NCBI GenBank assembly: GCA_027038805.1 | Contig: JALWGO010000108.1 | Span: 1-13,769, forward strand | Length of the DNA: 13,769 nt | Direction: 5' to 3' | Source: Thermoprotei archaeon | GTDB taxonomy: Archaea; Thermoproteota; Thermoprotei_A; Sulfolobales; WANQ01 | Shown: positions 1 to 5,473 of the stretch, in pieces | Position numbering within the stretch: position 1 is the stretch's first letter | Layout of the letters: each line of letters begins with the position of its first letter | Translations under genes and position numbers: made by a program | The notes under the pieces: generated by a model | Seen by the model: the letters and a program-made list of their open reading frames with translations, nothing else | The model's database searches: none | What the model was told of the DNA's origin: nothing

Positions 1-33
1 GTCTCCTCGAAAAATAGTTTTTTCTACTACTTG

Positions 34-80
34 CATATATCATCTACTATGGCGAGTGTAGACATTATAGTAGATTGGTG
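34..80 (+). promoter_or_regulatory. TATA-like box and ribosome-binding site of the first gene
   Basis: A TATA-like CATATATC lies at 34-41, which would place transcription start near 62. GGTG at 77-80 matches the archaeal anti-Shine-Dalgarno and sits 8 nt before the ATG at 89. This spacing matches that of feoB in the same window and argues for ATG 89 rather than the in-frame GTG at 80, which is itself part of the GGTG. Confidence 0.4.
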
Positions 81-88
81 TGAAGGGT

Positions 89-808
89 ATGTGGAGCATA
101 CTATTTGATCCATTCTCAATTGCTCTTGCAATACTAGTACTATTATATGTCATCGGCCTTATCCTAGTGGCCGAGAAGATAAGGGTTAGAAAGGAGTTGT
201 CCCCCTACTTTACCCGTAGAATGATACACTTATTTGCTGGCGACTCGATAATAGTGTTACCATTGTTTAAGCATCCCTTCTACCCAGTACTTGTTACAGT
301 CATTCTAGCATTGATGGTTTTAGTGGGACTTAGCCGTCCAAACAACCCGTTATCTAAGACGATGGTTGTATCGGAATACGATAAGCTCCACGTCTACGGT
401 CCACTCTACTATATCATATCTATCCTAGTACTCGTTCTATTCTTCTACAATAAGCCAGAAATAGTTGTAGCAGCAACCATGATAATGGCCTGGGGTGATG
501 GCTTTGCATCACTAGTCCCGGCAATGCTCAAGAGAAAACACATGATCTTCAATAGGGGAGTCAAGTGGAGGAAGAGTGTAGAGGGTTCTCTAAGCATGTT
601 CTTCTTCGGCTTCCTTGGGGCCGTCATAGGCTTAGCATTGATGGGTCTTCTAACAGGGTATCCGATAAACCTTGTATCAATGGTCCCTAAAATACTGGTT
701 GCTTGTACAGTAGCTACTATAATGGAACTCCTTAGTGTCGGTGTTCTAGCAAGCTTTGATAACTTTACAGTACCTTTCACAGCAGCCATAATACTTGCTC
801 TCCTATAG
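89..808 (+). CDS. Phytol/dolichol kinase-like integral membrane protein (VTE5/SEC59-type CTP-dependent polyprenol kinase family)
   Basis: The predicted protein is about 240 residues and very hydrophobic, with roughly seven membrane segments. Counting from the upstream GTG at 80, these are near residues 10-31, 54-84 (probably one or two), 107-123, 128-150, 171-195, 204-226 and 228-242. Polyprenol kinase family motifs are present: a basic R-R-M-I-H (46-50) before the second segment, W-G-D-G-F-A-S (138-144), and a cytoplasmic loop with K-W-R-K-S-x-E-G-S (162-170), the usual KS-EGS signature. Relatives phosphorylate phytol, dolichol or other isoprenoid alcohols, typically with CTP. The next gene on the same strand is a DUF92 protein, the family of phytyl-phosphate kinase, so the two could convert an isoprenoid alcohol to its diphosphate. 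The substrate (geranylgeraniol, phytol-like chain or dolichol) is inference. The start is set at ATG 89 by a GGTG ribosome-binding site. Confidence 0.8.
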   Translation: MWSILFDPFSIALAILVLLYVIGLILVAEKIRVRKELSPYFTRRMIHLFAGDSIIVLPLFKHPFYPVLVTVILALMVLVGLSRPNNPLSKTMVVSEYDKLHVYGPLYYIISILVLVLFFYNKPEIVVAATMIMAWGDGFASLVPAMLKRKHMIFNRGVKWRKSVEGSLSMFFFGFLGAVIGLALMGLLTGYPINLVSMVPKILVACTVATIMELLSVGVLASFDNFTVPFTAAIILALL

Positions 809-839
809 TAAAAGAATAAATGTGCGGGAAACAGAGTAT

Positions 840-848
840 TTTTATAAG
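840..848 (+). promoter_or_regulatory. TATA-like box of the DUF92 gene
   Basis: A TTTTATAAG-like box is preceded by purine-rich sequence that could act as a BRE. It would start transcription near 868-870, about 50 nt before the TTG start and about 15 nt before a short open frame at 884. This suggests that the DUF92 gene has its own promoter although it follows the kinase-like gene by 111 nt. Confidence 0.4.
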
Positions 849-883
849 TATAACATATACCCCGCCTATAGGAGAATACAGAT

Positions 884-916
884 ATGACGGCTGAGTCGCC
901 GCTGGTAGAGGGATAA
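884..916 (+). other. Possible 10-codon leader ORF ahead of the DUF92 gene
   Basis: ATG at 884 opens a frame of ten codons (MTAESPLVEG) ending in TAA at 914-916, just 3 nt before the TTG start of the next gene. GGAG at 871-874 is 9 nt upstream of this ATG, and the purine-rich GAGGGAT that serves the following TTG lies at its end. CGGC/GCCG could also form a small hairpin here. It may be a leader peptide allowing translational coupling, or chance. Confidence 0.2.
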
Positions 917-919
917 TAG

Positions 920-1753
920 TTGACACCGATAACCGTGATAGACTATGTGCTGAGAGTTCTCGTGGTAGTTGGCTTCGGCTTATTATCGTTACATAAAGGT
1001 CTTGTGGATAAAACTGGCCTTATAGCTGGTTTCGCTATAGGTTTAACAGTTATACTATTTGGCGGCTGGAACTGGTTTCTAATACTATTATCCTTTCACA
1101 TTATAGCTGGCTTTGTCACAAAGTGGAGATACGACTATAAGCGTAGTCTAGGTGTGGCTGAGGAAAAGGGTGGCGCGCGTAGTTGGAAGAATGTTCTAGC
1201 TAATGGAATAGTAGCGGCGTCAATGACTGTTTTCGAAGCCTTTGTTGGAGGCCAGATATGGGCTCTAGCATATCTAGCAGCGGTGGCGGCGGCTATGGGT
1301 GATACCCTAGCAACTGAGATAGGATTGCTTAACCCTACGCCTCCGAGACTCATAACTAGGCCTTGGAGGACGGTAGAACCCGGTACTTCTGGGGGTGTAA
1401 GTCTTCTCGGCTATACAGCCTCTGCTCTAGCGGGTGCGATCGTAGGGTTCTTAGGCTATATACTAGGTGTTGTCCCCGAAGTATCTGGGGTAAATTTTGC
1501 TTTATTTCTCCTAGTAGTCGTCGTTTCAACTATAATAGGTGTAACAGTTGACAGTATTATTGGTGCTACAGTACAAGCGCAATACCGTTGCACCGTATGC
1601 GGTAAGTTAACCGAAAAACCAGTACATTGTGGTAAACCTGCTAAACTCGTAAAAGGGTATGAATGGATAGATAACCATGTCGTGAATATTTTTGGAATAG
1701 GCAGCGCAGCTCTTGCCGCAATAATATTGTCTGCTGTACTAGGCTTAGCCTAA
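920..1753 (+). CDS. DUF92/TMEM19-family membrane protein, phytyl-phosphate kinase (VTE6)-like, with zinc ribbon
   Basis: This 277-residue polytopic protein carries DUF92 landmarks: G-G-A-R-S-W-K-N-V-L-A-N (84-95), A-x-G-D-T-L-A-T-E-I-G (125-135), R-L-I-T-R-P-W ending in G-T-S-G-G-V-S (143-161), and a D-S-I-I-G-A-T-V-Q motif (211-219). A short soluble loop after this holds C224-x2-C227 and H236-C237, a compact zinc-ribbon-like knuckle, followed by a final membrane segment. The plant DUF92 protein VTE6 is a phytyl-phosphate kinase, the second step after VTE5, and a VTE5-like gene precedes this one. The role proposed here is making an isoprenyl diphosphate from the monophosphate, perhaps for lipid salvage; this is inference. 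The start is TTG 920, because an in-frame TAG directly precedes it and GAGGGAT (908-914) gives a ribosome-binding site with 5-nt spacing. Confidence 0.8.
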   Translation: MTPITVIDYVLRVLVVVGFGLLSLHKGLVDKTGLIAGFAIGLTVILFGGWNWFLILLSFHIIAGFVTKWRYDYKRSLGVAEEKGGARSWKNVLANGIVAASMTVFEAFVGGQIWALAYLAAVAAAMGDTLATEIGLLNPTPPRLITRPWRTVEPGTSGGVSLLGYTASALAGAIVGFLGYILGVVPEVSGVNFALFLLVVVVSTIIGVTVDSIIGATVQAQYRCTVCGKLTEKPVHCGKPAKLVKGYEWIDNHVVNIFGIGSAALAAIILSAVLGLA

Positions 1754-1758
1754 AATAA

Positions 1759-2070
1759 TCATGTGTATTGAGCTGTTTGCTCACCATTCTTTAACTGTGC
1801 TACGATATCGTCGAGTCCTAACCCGCTGTTAACGAGTTCAACTACTCTGCTACGCTCCGCAACACTTAGCTTTCTATTAAGTAGGCGTTCAACCTCATCT
1901 ATTAATAGGAGAGGAATATAATTGTCTAATACTTTTTCAATAAGCTTGGGTACTGCTTGCGACAAGTTAGCTACCGCTTGCGATAGATCCCTTATCGTGG
2001 CAATAATATCGTCTTCTCCCTCATTCTTTTTATCATCTTCTTTTAGGGAAACAAGCTTTTCTTCAACCAT
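1759..2070 (-). CDS. Small acidic helical protein of unknown function
   Basis: The protein is 103 residues if it starts at the ATG at 2070. That ATG has a strong GGGGGAG ribosome-binding site about 7 nt upstream, whereas the upstream in-frame TTG at 2100 lies at or before the predicted transcript start. The N-terminal third is highly charged (Lys/Glu/Asp). It is followed by a helical segment with two spaced copies of L-S-Q-A-V in a heptad-like pattern, which suggests a short coiled coil. The C-terminal third (S-V-A-E-R-S-R-V-V-E-L-V onward) could form a helix-turn-helix-like pair of helices. There are no catalytic motifs, cysteines or membrane segments. I do not recognise the family. It is convergent with the DUF92 gene, with only 5 nt between the stops, and its start overlaps a candidate small gene at 2043-2213. 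Confidence 0.65.
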   Translation of the reverse strand: MVEEKLVSLKEDDKKNEGEDDIIATIRDLSQAVANLSQAVPKLIEKVLDNYIPLLLIDEVERLLNRKLSVAERSRVVELVNSGLGLDDIVAQLKNGEQTAQYT

Positions 2071-2213
2071 AACCTTTCTCCCCCTACTACAGCAAAACAA
2101 TACCTTATCGTCGACTGGCTTAAAAAGGCGCGTGCTATAACAATATCCTCCCTCTTAGCGGGAATCATCACAGCCTCATAGACTCTCTTCTCAGTGCCCG
2201 TGTCATCGGTCAT
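2043..2213 (-). CDS. Candidate 56-aa small protein, unrecognised
   Basis: ATG at 2213 opens a 56-codon frame ending in TAA at 2045-2043. The protein begins MTDDTGTEKRVYEAVMIP and ends GGERLWLKKSLFP. Its make-up is protein-like: a charged N-terminus, then alternating hydrophobic and basic stretches (V-Y-E-A-V-M-I-P, D-I-V-I-A-R-A-F-L, R-Y-C-F-A-V-V-G-G-E-R-L-W-L). Its codons (AGG, AGA, GAG, AAG, ATA) match the neighbouring genes. A minus-strand TATA-like ATTAAATATA (2250-2241) predicts transcription starting only about 6 nt before the ATG, so the mRNA would be essentially leaderless, a common arrangement in Crenarchaeota. It overlaps the start of the 103-aa gene by 28 nt in another frame, which is long for an archaeal overlap and is the main argument against it. 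I do not recognise the family. Confidence 0.5.
   Translation of the reverse strand: MTDDTGTEKRVYEAVMIPAKREDIVIARAFLSQSTIRYCFAVVGGERLWLKKSLFP
2119..2128 (-). promoter_or_regulatory. TATA-like box for the small acidic protein gene
   Basis: On the minus strand this reads CCTTTTTAAG. Transcription would begin near 2098, giving a leader of about 28 nt that contains the GGGGGAG site before ATG 2070. It lies inside the candidate 56-codon gene, so either it is an internal promoter or the match is chance. Confidence 0.35.
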
Positions 2214-2239
2214 CGGTATAGGTTTCCCACATATCCCTA

Positions 2240-2268
2240 CTATATTTAATCACAGTAATATTTTAATC
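2240..2268. promoter_or_regulatory. AT-rich, apparently bidirectional promoter between the small gene and cutA
   Basis: TATATTTAAT (2241-2250) can act as a TATA box on either strand. On the minus strand it is about 30 nt before ATG 2213. On the plus strand it, or the AATATTTTAATC at 2257-2268, would start transcription near 2272-2290, ahead of the GC-rich cutA leader. The assignment is by position and composition only. Confidence 0.35.
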
Positions 2269-2306
2269 CGTACACATAAACTACTCATATAGGGGGATGA
2301 AGCATA

Positions 2307-2381
2307 GTGTCCGGTCAACCGAGTAACCGTGATGTAGCCGGACCCGCATCAGGGACCCCTACCCAATGTCTCGGGGCTTGA
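2307..2381 (+). other. GC-rich cutA leader: possible 24-codon ORF and/or RNA stem
   Basis: GTG at 2307 opens 24 codons (MSGQPSNRDVAGPASG...) ending with TGA at 2379-2381. AGGGGGATG at 2291-2299 is a plausible ribosome-binding site. The segment up to 2365 is much richer in G+C than the surrounding DNA. GTCCGG (2309-2314) and CCGGAC (2338-2343) are perfect inverted repeats enclosing 23 nt. The ORF stop lies 5 nt before the second in-frame Met codon of cutA (2387), so translational coupling is possible. A structured leader and a short peptide gene are both compatible with the sequence. Confidence 0.3.
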
Positions 2382-2728
2382 TACCTATGTCTGAGATCCT
2401 ACCACTCGTAGTCTTAGTAACGGTCCCGAATAGAGAGATTGCAGAGAAAATAGCTAAAGCATTAATTGAAGCAAGGTTAGCGGCTTGCGTAAACATAGTT
2501 GATGAGTTGAAGAGTATTTATTGGTGGCAGGGGAAAATTGAGGAAGACAACGAGTTATTACTCATCATTAAGACTAGGATGGAAGTATTCGAAGAACTAG
2601 TACTCAAAGTAAGAGAGCTACACCCCTACACGGTACCAGAGATAATAGGTTTACCAATAATAGCTGGCTCTAAAGACTATGTAGACTGGTTGAAAAGTGA
2701 GGTAGAACGCAGAGTAAAGAGTCAGTAA
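2366..2728 (+). CDS. cutA: CutA1-family divalent cation tolerance protein
   Basis: This is a 120-residue protein, or 113 if it starts at the ATG at 2387; family members are usually 100-115, so the later start is quite possible. CutA motifs are in order: the strand L-V-V-L-V-T-V-P-N, the helix E-I-A-E-K-I-A-K, A-R-L-A-A-C-V-N-I with the conserved Cys, the signature Y-W-W-Q-G-K-I-E-E-D, and H-P-Y-T-V-P-E-I near the trimer interface. CutA1 proteins are small, very stable cytosolic trimers linked to copper and other divalent metal tolerance, but their molecular role is unsettled. No copper transporter lies beside it, although a ferrous iron module begins about 2.5 kb downstream. The gene is preceded by an unusual GC-rich leader and faces the ABC operon convergently. 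Confidence 0.93.
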   Translation: MSRGLIPMSEILPLVVLVTVPNREIAEKIAKALIEARLAACVNIVDELKSIYWWQGKIEEDNELLLIIKTRMEVFEELVLKVRELHPYTVPEIIGLPIIAGSKDYVDWLKSEVERRVKSQ

Positions 2729-2733
2729 TGGGA

Positions 2734-2812
2734 CCTACTCCCCACAATATATGGTCGGAGAGTAGGCGCTTCATCACCAGGATTCTACTCTCTATAGAGG
2801 AGGGTATTTTTA
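2734..2812 (+). terminator. Possible cutA transcription end: inverted repeats followed by a short T-run
   Basis: CCTACTC (2734-2740) pairs with GAGTAGG (2760-2766). A palindrome CTCTATAGAG (2790-2799) is followed by GAGGGTATTTTTAAT with five Ts at 2807-2811. Archaeal termination depends chiefly on T-rich tracts, so the T-run is the relevant part and the stems may be incidental. The site lies between the convergent cutA and ABC operon stops. Confidence 0.35.
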
Positions 2813-2815
2813 ATC

Positions 2816-3442
2816 TTATCTTCGTTTTCTCCCCCAGAGTACTGCATAGAGTATTGATAGTATTATTAGTGCTATGCCTATTATAATGCCATTAAATACC
2901 TCTACTGATGCAAGTCCAGTGGCATAAAATGATACAAAGGCTGTAAGGTACTCTTGTTTAACTGGCTGAATATATATTATTAGTACTTCATTTATTTTTA
3001 ATGGAAAGTCTTTCTCAGAATTTTCTACAGTAAAGCTGTCTTTAACCTGAGCATACTTGTCTAGTAGTTCCCTTATCTTATAGCTAGCTTGTAAAGTCAT
3101 CACGAGAGAGCCTGTACGGAAATCAGTATTTGTATACATAGAGGTTATATTGTATTGCTGTATTCTCGTCATGAAATTTGCGAGTGATTGCTGCGCTTCT
3201 TTTCTAGCAATGTATTCTACTACATGGTATTTTCCAGTGAACTCTATTTTTACTGTCCCCTCAGCATTACCGCTAGCTACAACGACTACTCCAGCACTAG
3301 TATTGTCTACTGGTTCTTCGGATTTTAGCATTGTACTTATAGTGGCGGTAGGCTTTATGAAATACGCTAGCACCGCTAATACTATTAGCGCTATTCCTAG
3401 TACGAGTAGAGTTCTACCTAATGCACCAAATACTGGTTTCAT
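2816..3442 (-). CDS. Doubly membrane-anchored accessory protein of the ABC exporter operon, unknown function
   Basis: The protein is 208 residues. A short basic N-terminus is followed by a membrane segment (about 11-29), then an extracytoplasmic domain of about 150 residues (30-182) rich in beta-prone and Ser/Thr residues. A second membrane segment (about 183-202) is followed by the stop-transfer tail GRKRR. The predicted topology is both ends inside and the domain outside. There are no cysteines and no enzymatic motif that I recognise. It is the third gene of a tight operon: its ATG overlaps the permease stop by 4 nt (ATGA), so translation is probably coupled. The context suggests an extracellular partner or substrate-handling subunit of the ABC transporter. 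I do not recognise a family. Confidence 0.8.
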   Translation of the reverse strand: MKPVFGALGRTLLVLGIALIVLAVLAYFIKPTATISTMLKSEEPVDNTSAGVVVVASGNAEGTVKIEFTGKYHVVEYIARKEAQQSLANFMTRIQQYNITSMYTNTDFRTGSLVMTLQASYKIRELLDKYAQVKDSFTVENSEKDFPLKINEVLIIYIQPVKQEYLTAFVSFYATGLASVEVFNGIIIGIALIILSILYAVLWGRKRR

Positions 3443-4188
3443 GTAGGCTCAAACCTCCTAGTAAAGTATATGATTGACAAAATAGTTAGCACGATTGTAG
3501 CTGTTGGTACTGGTATGAACACCCATAAGGGAGGTTCAGTAGCACCCATTAGGTAAGCATTGAGGGTATCCGAGAATGTGAGGCTCTGTGCGATATACAT
3601 GTATGTTTTTTCTCCAAGGAATGCTGAGAATGCCGAGAATATACCGCTCATTATATTGTATGCGAAGTAGAATACTACGGATAATACTACTGCAACACCT
3701 ACTCTCTTCGAAGATAACGCGAATAGTAAAGAGACAATCCCTAGGAAAAACGTGAACAACACGCGTCCCCCGAATACTGCTAGAAACCCTATGATATCGC
3801 TAGCCACTATCTTTGAAAGAAATACTGAGGCTGCTAGGAGCGGTAAACCAATTATTATTAAGATTGGTAGTAGGATACGTGTAAACAATAGTATTAGCAG
3901 TATTTTTAGCCTTGATATAGGATATGATAGATATAACTGCATAATATTATTTGAGATTAATGATGCTACTCCAGCACCACACCTAATAGCAATGTAAACC
4001 AATGCTATAAATAAGGGTACACTAGTAGCAGTTGAAGCGAGCTGAACAGAACTTGCAACAGGTATTATTAAAGCATTGAACCCACCCAATACTACGGCTA
4101 TTCCGAGCAATATGTCGTAGACTGGTGGTTTCAATATATCCTCTATATCCATTAATAGTAATGGATAACTCTTAGCCATAAACTTCAC
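3439..4188 (-). CDS. ABC-2-type transporter permease
   Basis: This is a hydrophobic protein of 249 residues with about six membrane segments, the usual size and layout of the ABC-2/CcmB-like permeases paired with a single soluble ATPase in exporters. A cytoplasmic loop around residues 85-95 (M-Q-L-Y-L-S-Y-P-I-S-R) resembles the L-x-x-x-P-x-S-R coupling element common in this class. The GTG at 4188 overlaps the ATPase stop as GTGA. However, GGTGA at 4189-4185 is also a good ribosome-binding site for an ATG at 4179, so the true start may be 3 codons later. It lies between the ATPase and the doubly anchored protein, forming a complete exporter. The substrate is unknown. Confidence 0.85.
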   Translation of the reverse strand: MKFMAKSYPLLLMDIEDILKPPVYDILLGIAVVLGGFNALIIPVASSVQLASTATSVPLFIALVYIAIRCGAGVASLISNNIMQLYLSYPISRLKILLILLFTRILLPILIIIGLPLLAASVFLSKIVASDIIGFLAVFGGRVLFTFFLGIVSLLFALSSKRVGVAVVLSVVFYFAYNIMSGIFSAFSAFLGEKTYMYIAQSLTFSDTLNAYLMGATEPPLWVFIPVPTATIVLTILSIIYFTRRFEPT

Positions 4189-5105
4189 CCAGCCCTAGGC
4201 CGCTGATATTGTTGGAGGAAGCGGCGGAGAAACTCTTCAATAGAAGCCTCAAGGCTTTCAACACCATAGATGCGTAAGCCATATTTATCTATTAGTTCAC
4301 CTATAACCTTATAGACGAACCCCGGCTTATCTGTATGAACTATTATCTCGGCACCTCTTATCTCAACCTCGTCAAAATACTCTCTAAGCTTCCTAGCAAC
4401 ATCCTCTAAGTTATCCGCTCTAATCCTTACAACACTAACCTTTAGAGCCCCCATTATGTCAGCTGGTGTACCCTGAAAGACCAAGCGGCCGAAATGTATT
4501 AGTGCTAGTCTATTAACAATTCTCGATAATTCGGGCAATATGTGGGAAGATACGAGTATAGATATACCATGATCTCTACTTAACTCGGCGAGTAAGCCTA
4601 AGACCTCACTCCTACCAAGAGGATCTAAGTTGCTTGTAGGTTCATCGGCGATCAATAACTGTGGTTCATGTATAAGAGCATGTGCTATAGCTAAACGCTG
4701 CCTCTGCCCGGCGCTCAACGACTTCACGGAAGCATTTTTCTTCTCAACTAGTCCTACAATACGTAAAACCTCATTCACCCTATTAAGGCTAACACCATGT
4801 ATTTTAGCAGCATACTCGAGTAGCTTCTCAACACTCAAGGCTTCCGGGAAAGAGGGTTTCTCAAAAATAACTCCAACATTCTCGCGAGCACTTGCATCAT
4901 AGAAGGGATCACGGCCAAATAAGCTAACTTCTCCGCGATCTCTCCTCAAAATACCAAGGCATAATCTTATAGTAGTAGTTTTACCAGCGCCGTTGGGGCC
5001 AATAAGTCCTACAACTTCTCCCTCACCTACTGTTAGGTCAAGGCCATTAACAGCAATAATGCTACCAAAGCGTTTCACGAGTCCTCGAGCTACGAGGAGT
5101 GGCAC
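4185..5105 (-). CDS. ABC transporter ATP-binding protein
   Basis: The 306 residues contain a full nucleotide-binding domain: Walker A G-P-N-G-A-G-K-T-T (36-44), signature L-S-A-G-Q (130-134), Walker B L-L-I-A-D-E-P (150-156), the D-loop S-N-L-D, and an H-loop S-S-H. The Q-loop position reads F-E-K-P, with Glu in place of Gln, a substitution seen in several ABC-2 exporter ATPases. A C-terminal domain of about 90 residues follows, as in the CcmA/NatA-like group (DUF4162-like). It energises the permease encoded next. GTG 5105 is chosen as the start because GGGTG (5115-5111) lies 5 nt upstream and the TATA-like box predicts transcription beginning near 5116. Confidence 0.95.
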   Translation of the reverse strand: MPLLVARGLVKRFGSIIAVNGLDLTVGEGEVVGLIGPNGAGKTTTIRLCLGILRRDRGEVSLFGRDPFYDASARENVGVIFEKPSFPEALSVEKLLEYAAKIHGVSLNRVNEVLRIVGLVEKKNASVKSLSAGQRQRLAIAHALIHEPQLLIADEPTSNLDPLGRSEVLGLLAELSRDHGISILVSSHILPELSRIVNRLALIHFGRLVFQGTPADIMGALKVSVVRIRADNLEDVARKLREYFDEVEIRGAEIIVHTDKPGFVYKVIGELIDKYGLRIYGVESLEASIEEFLRRFLQQYQRPRAG

Positions 5106-5110
5106 TCAAA

Positions 5111-5147
5111 CACCCGTGCTCCAATCTTAGGACAAGATATAAAAATT
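5111..5147 (-). promoter_or_regulatory. Promoter and ribosome-binding site of the ABC exporter operon
   Basis: On the minus strand AATTTTTATATC (5147-5136) is a TATA-like box predicting a start near 5116. GGGTG (5115-5111) lies 5 nt before the GTG start. The leader would be only about 10 nt, so the ribosome-binding site would be at the very 5' end of the mRNA. Confidence 0.45.
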
Positions 5148-5209
5148 CTACCATTAAAGACAAGATACAACTATATACGGTTTAGCTAATAATGTATGCA
5201 GAAATACAG

Positions 5210-5473
5210 TTAACGTCCAACTATCTCGTAGAATACTATGTTTCCTTTTCTCTTGAAAGTGCATATTCTACTGAAAATACATTTATCGCATGGACACTCT
5301 AGTTTAACTCTTCTAATCTTTCCCTGCGCTAATAGTAGTCCTATTGCTTTTTCAACTGTTTCTCTTGGTACATTTAATTTTCTCGCTATGAGGTCTGGTG
5401 TAAAGACCTTCATCTTCCTTATCTCTTCCAGCATCATTGTCAACGTATCGTTCATGTCTATTGGTCCTCTCAT
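5210..5473 (-). CDS. feoC: FeoC-like winged-helix protein with a four-cysteine cluster
   Basis: This is an 87-residue protein. Residues 9-56 fit a small winged helix (L-T-M-M-L-E-E-I-R, then P-D-L-I-A-R-K-L-N-V-P-R-E-T-V, then L-L-L-A-Q-G-K-I-R-R). The wing carries C60-P-C62-D-K-C65-x5-C71, a spacing close to the Fe-S-cluster-type cysteines of FeoC proteins though not identical. Its ATG overlaps the feoB stop by 4 nt (ATGA), so it is co-translated with the transporter. Proposed roles of FeoC include regulating or stabilising FeoB, possibly through an iron- or oxygen-sensitive cluster. Sequence similarity to bacterial FeoC is structural rather than strong, so the name rests on fold, cysteines and position. 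A second in-frame ATG (Met7) is available, but the overlap favours the first. Confidence 0.8.
   Translation of the reverse strand: MRGPIDMNDTLTMMLEEIRKMKVFTPDLIARKLNVPRETVEKAIGLLLAQGKIRRVKLECPCDKCIFSRICTFKRKGNIVFYEIVGR

Noticed and set aside
80..88. GTG at 80 as the start of the polyprenol kinase-like gene
   Set aside because: The GTG is part of the GGTG ribosome-binding site that sits 8 nt before ATG 89.
2071..2100. TTG at 2100 as the start of the small acidic protein
   Set aside because: The predicted transcript begins near 2098, and a strong GGGGGAG site precedes ATG 2070 instead.
2160..2220. Possible C/D box guide RNA on the minus strand (GATGA, CTGA and TGATGA elements)
   Set aside because: The C and D boxes do not have proper spacing, and the final CTGA is missing. 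The same bases read cleanly as a protein-coding frame.
2734..2766. CCTACTC/GAGTAGG stem as a separate small RNA
   Set aside because: It is a single 7-bp stem with a 19-nt loop directly after the cutA stop, with no promoter of its own visible, so it is more simply part of the cutA 3' end.
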